A DNA stretch of 12,115 nt, taken from positions 1 through 12,115 of the forward strand of contig ONVJ01000271.1 of the NCBI GenBank assembly GCA_900321265.1, given 5' to 3'. Origin of the DNA: an uncultured Eubacteriales bacterium (lineage in GTDB: Bacteria; Bacillota; Clostridia; Oscillospirales; CAG-272). Below the pieces are notes generated by a model. That model was not told the DNA's origin. It did not search any database and saw nothing but the letters and a program-made list of their open reading frames with translations. This document shows positions 6,581 to 12,115 of the stretch, in pieces. The number at the start of each line of letters is the position of its first letter. The first letter of the stretch is position 1. The position numbers and the translations under genes are program-made.

Positions 6581-6631
6581 ATGCTCCCGGGAGAAGAGGA
6601 TTCTTCTCCCGCAGGAGGGACATCGATATGA
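6581..6631 (+). other. Possible 16-codon leader ORF overlapping the MATE start
   Basis: An ATG at 6581 opens a 16-residue frame (MLPGEEDSSPAGGTSI) that ends with TGA at 6629-6631. The stop overlaps the proposed MATE start as ATGA. Translating ribosomes would pass through the 6588-6611 hairpin and the exporter's ribosome site. No clear Shine-Dalgarno sequence precedes the ATG, so this may be chance. Confidence 0.2.
6588..6618 (+). promoter_or_regulatory. Hairpin abutting the ribosome site of the MATE gene
   Basis: CGGGAGAAGA (6588-6597) and TCTTCTCCCG (6602-6611) form a perfect 10-bp stem with a GGAT loop. The stem ends one base before AGGAGG (6613-6618), the Shine-Dalgarno sequence for the ATG at 6628. 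A strong stem this close can affect ribosome loading, so translational control of the exporter is a reasonable inference. No promoter was recognised between 6524 and 6628. Confidence 0.5.
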
Positions 6632-8055
6632 CCCGCGGGAACATCGCGGGCAATCTGATAAGATTCAGCATCCCGCTGCTGCTCGGAAACCTCTTCCAGC
6701 AGCTCTACAATATGGTCGATACCTGGGTCATCGGACAGACGGGTGACAAGGCGGCTTACGCCGCGGTCGGGAACGTGGGATCGATAACGAACATCCTAAT
6801 CGGTTTCTTCATGGGCCTTGCGACCGGAGCCAGCGTCGTCATAGCCCAGTATTTCGGATCGAAGGACGAGAAAAGAGTCGGACGGGCGGTCCACACCGCG
6901 CTGCTTCTGACTCTCGTCCTCTCGGTCGCCTTCACGGCGATCGGAGTGACGATGACGCCCTACATCCTGAAGCTGATGCTGCACGTCGACATCGAGACTG
7001 CCGATGCGGGCGTCTTTCCCGCAGCCAGGGACTATCTCACGATCTATTTCAGCGGTATCGCGGCACAAATGCTCTATAACATGTGCTCGGGCATTATGCG
7101 CGCCGTGGGCGACTCGGACAGGCCCTTTGCCTTTCTGCTCGTCGCTACCGGGATCAATATCGGACTTGATTTCCTCTTCGTTTACTACGGGAATATGGGC
7201 GTCAGAGGCGTTGCCTTCGCTACGGTGATCTCACAGACAGTCTCGGCGCTGCTGTCGCTTTCTGTGCTCTTCCGGACCGATTCCTGGATCAGGGTCAGGC
7301 TCAAAGATCTCAGGTTCGATCCCGACTGTCTGAAGAAGGTGTTGAAGATCGGTCTTCCAGCCGGGATACAGACGGCGCTCACCGCCTTCTCGAACGTATT
7401 CGTTCAGTCCTACATATCCGGCACGAACGGCGCCCCCGAGATAGCGTCGATGACGCCGGCGGAGATCCAGGAGATCAACATGTCATCATGGACGACATAC
7501 TCGAAGATCGACGCCTTCTTCTTCCTGCCGATGCAGTCTATGTCGCTGGCGATGACGACCTTCGTCGGACAGAATCTGGGGATAAACAACGTCGATAGAG
7601 CTAAGAAGGGAACGAGAATCGCCTGGCTGATCTGCACGGCAACAGTTGTCACCGCGATGATACCGGTGCTGATATTCGCCCCCTCGCTCGCGAGATTCTT
7701 CCAGAAGGACGCGCATATCGTCAGCGGAGCCGTCATGCTGCTGCGCTGCCTGACCCCCTTCTACCTCTTCTCCTGCGTCAACCAGGTGCTGCTCGGGTCG
7801 ATCAGAGGGGCGGGAAACAGCACGACGCCGATGATAATCATGCTTTCGAACTTCGTCGGCATGAGGCAGATATACCTCTATATCATGACGAATCACATCT
7901 CGAACGATCTGCTGCCGGTCGGACTCGGATATCCCTTCGGCTGGTTCTGCTGCTCTGTGACGATGCTCGTCTATTACTTCTTCTTCTTTGATTTTTCAAA
8001 ATACCGGATCACGAAGGACAGGGAAGCGGGAGAGGAAGCCGCAGGCAAGGCGTGA
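6628..8055 (+). CDS. MATE-family multidrug/toxin exporter
   Basis: This 475-residue polytopic membrane protein is of the MATE (NorM/DinF-like) family, which exports cationic compounds in exchange for Na+ or H+. The frame is open further upstream (ATGs at 6502 and 6565). I chose 6628 because it has a perfect AGGAGG 9 nt before it and gives the usual family start: a short polar N-terminus, then NLIRFSIPLLLGNL and QQLYNMVDTWVIG. Family cues continue with GLATGASVVIAQYFG, MCSGIMRAVGDS before the mid-protein loop, and TTFVGQNLG in the second half. The pattern fits two bundles of six helices. A polar stretch at about 265-285 (GTNGAPEIAS...) seems longer than the loop usual in relatives. It ends 62 nt before gltX and may be co-transcribed with it. 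Exported substrates are unknown. Confidence 0.88.
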   Translation: MTRGNIAGNLIRFSIPLLLGNLFQQLYNMVDTWVIGQTGDKAAYAAVGNVGSITNILIGFFMGLATGASVVIAQYFGSKDEKRVGRAVHTALLLTLVLSVAFTAIGVTMTPYILKLMLHVDIETADAGVFPAARDYLTIYFSGIAAQMLYNMCSGIMRAVGDSDRPFAFLLVATGINIGLDFLFVYYGNMGVRGVAFATVISQTVSALLSLSVLFRTDSWIRVRLKDLRFDPDCLKKVLKIGLPAGIQTALTAFSNVFVQSYISGTNGAPEIASMTPAEIQEINMSSWTTYSKIDAFFFLPMQSMSLAMTTFVGQNLGINNVDRAKKGTRIAWLICTATVVTAMIPVLIFAPSLARFFQKDAHIVSGAVMLLRCLTPFYLFSCVNQVLLGSIRGAGNSTTPMIIMLSNFVGMRQIYLYIMTNHISNDLLPVGLGYPFGWFCCSVTMLVYYFFFFDFSKYRITKDREAGEEAAGKA

Positions 8056-8117
8056 CGCCGCGGTCACATGCCGCCAAAAAACAATAACAATACACAATAT
8101 TCAGAAAAGAGATTCAA

Positions 8118-9602
8118 ATGGACAACACACCGATCTGCACGAGATTCGCTCCGTCTCCGACGGGATACATGCATATAGGGAACCTCCGTACGGCGCTCTA
8201 CGCCTATCTGCTGGCCAGATCGACCGGGGGCAGGTTCATAGTCAGGATCGAGGACACCGACCGCGAGAGGCTCGTTGAGGGCGCCGTGGACGTCATCCTC
8301 GACACGCTGAAGGTGACCGGGATCGATTACGACGAGGGGCCCGTCATCGGCGGCCCGAACGGCCCCTACGTTCAGAGCGAGCGGAAGGAGATATACAGAA
8401 AATACGCCGAGGAGCTCGTCGCCCGCGGATACGCCTACTACTGCTTCTGCAGCGAGGAAAGGCTCGCGGCGCTGCACGAGGAAAACGGCCCGGGAGGAGG
8501 CTACGACAGGCACTGCCGCTCGCTGTCCCCCGAAGAGGTGAAGGCCAACCTCGACGCCGGCCTGCCCTACGTCATCCGCCAGAAGATCCCGCTTGCCGGG
8601 ACCACGACATATTTCGACGAGGTCTTCGGAGAGATATCTATGGAGAACGCCGACATGCAGGACCAGATCCTGCTCAAGGCCGACGGATACCCGACATACA
8701 ACTTCGCCCATGTCGTCGACGATTATCTCATGGGGGTCACTCACGTCGTCCGCGGAAGCGAGTATCTGACCTCGACGCCGAAGTACGTGCTCCTCTACGA
8801 CGCCTTCGGCTGGGAGCGTCCGCACTACTGCCACCTTCCCCTCCTGATGGGCAAGGACGCCGACGGAAAGATCTCAAAGCTCTCGAAGCGCCACGGAGCG
8901 GTCTCCTTTCAGGATCTCGTCAGAGCCGGATACCTGCCGGCGGCGATCGTCAACTACATCGCCCTGCTCGGCTGGTGCCCGAGAAACACCAATCAGGAGA
9001 TCTTCTCGCTCGACGAGCTGAAGGAGCTCTTCTCGGTGGAGGGGATCAACAAATCGCCCGCGGTCTTCGACTACGAGAAGCTCCGCTGGTTCAACTCGGA
9101 GTATATCAAGGCGATGCCCGACGACGAATACGCAAAGCTGGCCGTCCCCGCGGTGAAGGCGGCGGTCGGAGAGAACGCCGACTGCGAAAAGCTCGCTTCT
9201 CTGCTGCATTCGCGGCTCTCCTCCTTCGGCGACATCCCCGAAGCCGTCGCATTTATAAAGGACAGGCTTCCGATGGAGGATCCGGCAGCCCTCTATACAA
9301 ACAAGAAGAACAAGACGACTCCCGAGGTCTGCCTCGGCATCCTGCGCGAGGTCCTTCCGCTTCTCGAAGAGAAGACCGACTCCGCCGGATGGGACAACGA
9401 CTCGCTGTTTGAGCTTCTGAAGACTTATGCCGACGGGAAGGGCCTCAAGGCCGGAGCCGTCATGTGGGCGGTGAGGATCGCCGTCGCGAGACAGGCCGTC
9501 ACCCCCGGAGGCGCCACCGAGATAATGACGGTGCTGGGCAGGGAAGAGAGCCTCTCGCGGATCGCTCTCGCGATCGAAGAGCTGGAGAGGACGGGGGAAT
9601 AA
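8118..9602 (+). CDS. gltX: Glutamyl-tRNA synthetase
   Basis: This 494-residue class I aminoacyl-tRNA synthetase charges tRNA-Glu with glutamate using ATP. The HIGH-type motif is H19-I-G-N22 in APSPTGYMHIGNLRTAL, and the KMSKS-type motif is K254-L-S-K-R258. Other family marks are RIEDTD, the tRNA-acceptor region with YYCFCS and a later HC pair, THVVRGSEYL, and LLGWCP before the helical anticodon-binding domain. Length and architecture are normal for bacterial GluRS. In many Firmicutes, which lack GlnRS, this enzyme also mischarges tRNA-Gln for GatCAB to correct, but that is not visible here. The ribosome site is weak (AGAGA, 8108-8112). No separate promoter was recognised in the 62-bp gap, so transcription with the MATE gene is possible. 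A strong terminator follows. Confidence 0.96.
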   Translation: MDNTPICTRFAPSPTGYMHIGNLRTALYAYLLARSTGGRFIVRIEDTDRERLVEGAVDVILDTLKVTGIDYDEGPVIGGPNGPYVQSERKEIYRKYAEELVARGYAYYCFCSEERLAALHEENGPGGGYDRHCRSLSPEEVKANLDAGLPYVIRQKIPLAGTTTYFDEVFGEISMENADMQDQILLKADGYPTYNFAHVVDDYLMGVTHVVRGSEYLTSTPKYVLLYDAFGWERPHYCHLPLLMGKDADGKISKLSKRHGAVSFQDLVRAGYLPAAIVNYIALLGWCPRNTNQEIFSLDELKELFSVEGINKSPAVFDYEKLRWFNSEYIKAMPDDEYAKLAVPAVKAAVGENADCEKLASLLHSRLSSFGDIPEAVAFIKDRLPMEDPAALYTNKKNKTTPEVCLGILREVLPLLEEKTDSAGWDNDSLFELLKTYADGKGLKAGAVMWAVRIAVARQAVTPGGATEIMTVLGREESLSRIALAIEELERTGE

Positions 9603-9705
9603 ATCGCCCGGCAGTCTGAAAGAGCCGACACCCTTTCGTTTTTGCCGCAAGGACATTGTTATTCGGAGCATTCACGGGAAAAGAAAAAAGGGAAAAACGT
9701 CATAT

Positions 9706-9750
9706 GGGGTGTTAACAAACCCGGTACCGGGGTTTCTTAGCACCCCTTTT
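9706..9750 (+). terminator. Intrinsic terminator of gltX
   Basis: The arms 9706-9722 and 9730-9746 pair over 17 positions with one G-U pair and one C-C mismatch, around the loop GGTACCG. TTTT follows at once. The stem lies about 100 nt past the gltX stop. The region 9603-9705 between them shows no other feature I can support. Confidence 0.85.
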
Positions 9751-9781
9751 AAAAAAAATAAAAAATTTTTTTAAAAAAAAT
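9747..9781 (+). promoter_or_regulatory. 35-bp pure A/T tract with A- and T-runs
   Basis: The tract is T4, A8, T, A6, T7, A8, T with no G or C, which is striking in this GC-rich region. Its first bases serve as the U-run of the gltX terminator. Its end touches the -35 region of the sigma-factor promoter, where it could act as an UP element or a bent-DNA site. Confidence 0.6.
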
Positions 9782-9809
9782 GAACCTTTCGCGGTTTTTG
9801 TTCGTCTAA
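9781..9809 (+). promoter_or_regulatory. ECF-type promoter of the sigma/anti-sigma operon
   Basis: TGAACC (9781-9786, with the AAC core typical of ECF -35 elements) and CGTCTAA (9803-9809) are separated by 16 bp. This layout is classical for promoters read by ECF sigma factors and does not fit sigma-A. Placed directly before an ECF gene, it suggests autoregulation. The predicted start is near 9815, leaving a leader of about 28 nt with GGAG at 9833-9836. Confidence 0.75.
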
Positions 9810-9842
9810 CTGTTTGGAAACGGAAATTTTACGGAGCGTCGG

Positions 9843-10334
9843 ATGGAAAAAAACCAACTTGAGATGCTTCTGAAGGAACACGGGAAGAGTCTTTCCGCTT
9901 TCTGCTTCACCATAGGAGGAAGCAGTGAGACCGCCGAGGAGATTTTTCAGGAAGTATGCCTGAAGCTCATGAAAAGCGACATTCCTTTCAGAGGCGAGTC
10001 TTCGACAACGTCATTTCTGTACAAAACCGCTCTGAACGTCTTCAGGGACATGTACAGAAAAAACAAAAGACATGCCGAGACGGTATTTGAAGAATCGGAT
10101 GTGAGCGAGTATGTGGCTGCGATCCCCGGAAACGGGGAGGAACAGGAAGAATACGAAGCGCTTCACCGGGCGATCGTCGGACTCCCGCTGAAATACAGAG
10201 AGGTGATCCATCTCGTTTATTTCCGCGGCGTCCCGGGAAGCGAGGTCGCGGAGATCCTCGGCGTCCCGTCCGGCACCGTAAAATCCCGTTTGCACAAGGC
10301 TAAAGAACTTCTGAAAAAGGAGCTTGAAAAATGA
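9843..10334 (+). CDS. ECF-subfamily RNA polymerase sigma factor
   Basis: This 163-residue protein has the two-domain layout of ECF sigma factors. Region 2 spans about 5-77, with EEIFQEVCLKLMKS for core binding and TSFLYKTALNVFRDMYRKNKR for -10 recognition. An acidic linker follows (about 83-106). Region 4 spans about 107-158, with LPLKYREVIHLVYFRGVPGSEVA and the helix-turn-helix VPSGTVKSRLHKAKELL. The ATG is 6 nt after GGAG. Its stop overlaps the start of the next gene by 4 bp (ATGA), so the two proteins are translationally coupled. The next gene encodes its likely anti-sigma partner, which would hold it at the membrane until an envelope signal arrives. The ECF-type promoter before it suggests a positive autoregulatory loop. 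The ECF subgroup and regulon are not determinable here. Confidence 0.93.
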   Translation: MEKNQLEMLLKEHGKSLSAFCFTIGGSSETAEEIFQEVCLKLMKSDIPFRGESSTTSFLYKTALNVFRDMYRKNKRHAETVFEESDVSEYVAAIPGNGEEQEEYEALHRAIVGLPLKYREVIHLVYFRGVPGSEVAEILGVPSGTVKSRLHKAKELLKKELEK

Positions 10335-12115
10335 AGATCGATGACAAAAAACTCGAGCGGATGCTGAAGAATGAGGAAAATCCCTCCTTTGACCCTGTTT
10401 TCAGTTTCAGAGAGACCCGAAAGGAAGCAGGAACAAAGAAACGCCTGGGAAGAGTTGCGGTATTGACAGCCCTTCTTCTGCTGCTTTCGGCGTCCCTGCC
10501 GGCGGTTCTCTTCCTGCTGAACCGGAAAAAGACCGCGAATCCTGCGCATGAAGGCAGCGAGGTCATGTCCGCGGACAGGGTCCCCGACGAAACGTCAGAC
10601 ATAATTGAAACGACGGCCGAAACCGATGCGTACACGACGGCGGAGGATACGGGAACCGAACCCTATCCGCTGCCTGCGGTCCTCTCCGACAGGATTACCG
10701 TGTATACCCTCACTTCGCTGTCGAAGATGAGCGGAAATCCTCAGGAGATCAAAGGCGAAAACGTCGGCAGATATGTTGACGGGATCGATGAGGCCGAGAT
10801 CAACCGGATAACGGGGGGCAGATATGTCAACTTTACCTCGGCGACCGAAGTGGCAGGGCACGCGGGGCACAGCTGTCTGATCTACGACGCGGTGGAGGAC
10901 AAAGTCTTCTGCGGGACATGCGTGCTTGTCGGCATATCCGGAAGAATACCGACGGGTCCGCACGGCGAAATAATCATAGACAACTCTTCGACGACCGAAA
11001 AGATCCTCTTCTCGGTCTGGGACGCGGAAAAGATGGCCTTCTCGGGAAGATTCATCTATGATATCCGGTCGGATTCTCTGAAGGAGATCCCGGTTCAGGA
11101 AGGCGCAAAAAACGACAGGGACGTCATGGCGGTGAGCTACGATTTCCGCTATATCGCGGCTCATTCCTACAGGGAAACCGATTTCTCGCTGGATGACGTC
11201 TACCTTATCGACACGCTTACGGGCGATGTAAAAAAGATATCCGGCGATTATCCGACATACGTTTTCAGCCGGTTCACTCCCGACGGAAGATATCTTTTGA
11301 ATGCGCTGAAATATTACGGATCCACCGAGGATTTCGATTCCGTCTACTGCAGATTCATCGTTACCGGCATCGAGGGAGGGAGAACGACCGAATGCATCGG
11401 AAAGCTCCTGCGATACGGAGAGGGCAGGATCCTTACGAGAGACGGAGATTCCGTCCACCATCTCTACGATCTTGAGTCGGGCACCGAGATCGCCGTACCC
11501 GAGGGCACCCTCTACTGGGACTACGCGGGAGGCAGCCTCTGCCGCGGCGACGCCTGCCGCAATCTGTTGGAGAGGATCGATCCCTCGGTATCGGCATGGT
11601 GCGTCTCCGCGGACGGCAATACCGTCCTTAGCTACACACAGGGAGCGGATTCAATAAAACTGCGCGGTCTCGACGGGTCGGAGGGCGAAATAACGCTTGA
11701 CCGGGCGTTTGTTCTGACCACCGAAAAACTGAGCGGCAGGCACAATCTTTACTTCACTCTGCAGGAAGAGAACGGAGTTGCCCTGCTTCTTTACAGTTCG
11801 GTGAAAAAGCCCGACAAGCCCGCTTCCCCGGAACCCGTGACCCAGCAGCCGCCAAGTAATTCTATCGCGCTGTCGACATATCTGGGAGATGAGACTCCGT
11901 CTTCGATCAGCGAGACCGTGACGAGGCTTACCGACCGTTATCCCTACAACGACTTCGGGTTTGTCGCGGCATCCGGAGACGGGTATATCTGCGTTTATGC
12001 TAAAACCGGGGAGGCCAGGGACAAAACATACGTGTTTGTGGAGGATTACAGAGACGGTACATTCTCGGTATACGTCGAGTACACCAACCACGGATTTGTC
12101 ACTCTTAGATCCAGT
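10331..12115 (+). CDS. Membrane-anchored anti-sigma factor with large extracytoplasmic propeller-like sensor (partial)
   Basis: The frame opens at ATG 10331, overlapping the sigma-factor stop, and stays open for 595 codons to the window edge without a stop. Residues 1-40 form a short charged cytoplasmic segment. A hydrophobic helix at about 41-63, flanked by KKRLGR and NRKK, crosses the membrane. Residues 74-112 are a Thr/Glu/Asp-rich tether. The outer part (about 118-490) has beta-rich blocks resembling WD40/TolB-like propeller repeats, such as DDVYLIDTLTGDVKKI, RFTPDGRYLLNAL and CVSADGNTVLSYT. A Pro-rich linker (493-510) leads to a second, incomplete domain. Cysteines include C182, a CGTC motif (194-197) close to GHAGHSC, and CRGDAC (404-409), so redox or metal sensing is possible but speculative. 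No zinc-type HxxxCxxC anti-sigma motif is seen in the cytoplasmic segment. The position after an ECF gene is the main basis for the anti-sigma call. Confidence 0.78.
   Translation, partial: MKIDDKKLERMLKNEENPSFDPVFSFRETRKEAGTKKRLGRVAVLTALLLLLSASLPAVLFLLNRKKTANPAHEGSEVMSADRVPDETSDIIETTAETDAYTTAEDTGTEPYPLPAVLSDRITVYTLTSLSKMSGNPQEIKGENVGRYVDGIDEAEINRITGGRYVNFTSATEVAGHAGHSCLIYDAVEDKVFCGTCVLVGISGRIPTGPHGEIIIDNSSTTEKILFSVWDAEKMAFSGRFIYDIRSDSLKEIPVQEGAKNDRDVMAVSYDFRYIAAHSYRETDFSLDDVYLIDTLTGDVKKISGDYPTYVFSRFTPDGRYLLNALKYYGSTEDFDSVYCRFIVTGIEGGRTTECIGKLLRYGEGRILTRDGDSVHHLYDLESGTEIAVPEGTLYWDYAGGSLCRGDACRNLLERIDPSVSAWCVSADGNTVLSYTQGADSIKLRGLDGSEGEITLDRAFVLTTEKLSGRHNLYFTLQEENGVALLLYSSVKKPDKPASPEPVTQQPPSNSIALSTYLGDETPSSISETVTRLTDRYPYNDFGFVAASGDGYICVYAKTGEARDKTYVFVEDYRDGTFSVYVEYTNHGFVTLRSS

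Noticed and set aside
6502..6627. A 42-codon N-terminal extension of the MATE protein
   Set aside because: It would translate through two hairpins and into the terminator region. Its sequence is unlike the family, and the ATG at 6628 has an ideal AGGAGG.
10595..11461. A 288-codon minus-strand frame inside the anti-sigma gene
   Set aside because: It is also a mirror frame of the + strand gene, with the same explanation. The + strand frame continues open for 595 codons, is coupled to the sigma gene and shows a membrane helix and repeats.
1..12115. CRISPR arrays, insertion sequences, phage genes, tRNA or rRNA genes
   Set aside because: I looked for regularly spaced repeats, transposase-like frames, terminal inverted repeats and cloverleaf-like sequences and found none. 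The gaps are short and filled by promoters, hairpins and ribosome sites.

Overview
The window reads as a chromosomal segment of a GC-rich member of the Clostridia, probably an uncultivated gut or rumen lineage related to Oscillospirales or Christensenellales. This is inferred from near-consensus sigma-A promoters, strong AGGAGG-type ribosome sites, a lipobox lipoprotein of the solute-binding type, a surface protein with a TGD-type membrane tail, and an ECF sigma factor followed by a membrane-bound propeller-like anti-sigma factor. Species cannot be named from the sequence. All eight genes lie on the + strand. The long ORFs on the other strand are mirror frames of GC-rich codons.

Layout. (1) Positions 1-240 are the end of a surface protein with a C-terminal membrane helix, followed by a long hairpin (299-337). 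(2) Positions 391-2117 form a single-gene unit: a perfectly spaced sigma-A promoter, a structured leader, a solute-binding lipoprotein (538-2022) and a terminator-like hairpin. No permease lies next to it. (3) Positions 2157-6523 are a sugar-catabolism operon. A full-consensus promoter (TTGACA-17-TATAAT) drives a Gfo/Idh/MocA-family protein, an FGGY carbohydrate kinase and an L-arabinose/L-fucose isomerase-like protein, closed by a short terminator. The likely chemistry is sugar liberation or redox modification by the first gene, aldose-to-ketose isomerisation by the third, and phosphorylation by the second. No aldolase, epimerase, transporter or regulator is in the window, so the substrate stays open.

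(4) Positions 6581-9750 hold a MATE-family exporter and glutamyl-tRNA synthetase (gltX). A strong hairpin abuts the exporter's ribosome site, and a classical intrinsic terminator follows gltX. (5) From 9781 to the end of the window is an envelope-signalling module. An ECF-type promoter (TGAACC-16-CGTCTA) directly follows a 35-bp pure A/T tract and precedes an ECF sigma factor. This overlaps by 4 bp (ATGA) a large membrane-anchored anti-sigma factor that runs off the window with 595 codons visible and no stop.

The parts most worth a second look are the sigma/anti-sigma module with its apparently self-recognised promoter and cysteine-containing extracytoplasmic sensor, the Gfo/Idh/MocA protein that lacks the usual EKP lysine, and the leader of the MATE gene. 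Nothing here is clearly an unprecedented system. No mobile element, CRISPR array, tRNA or rRNA was seen.
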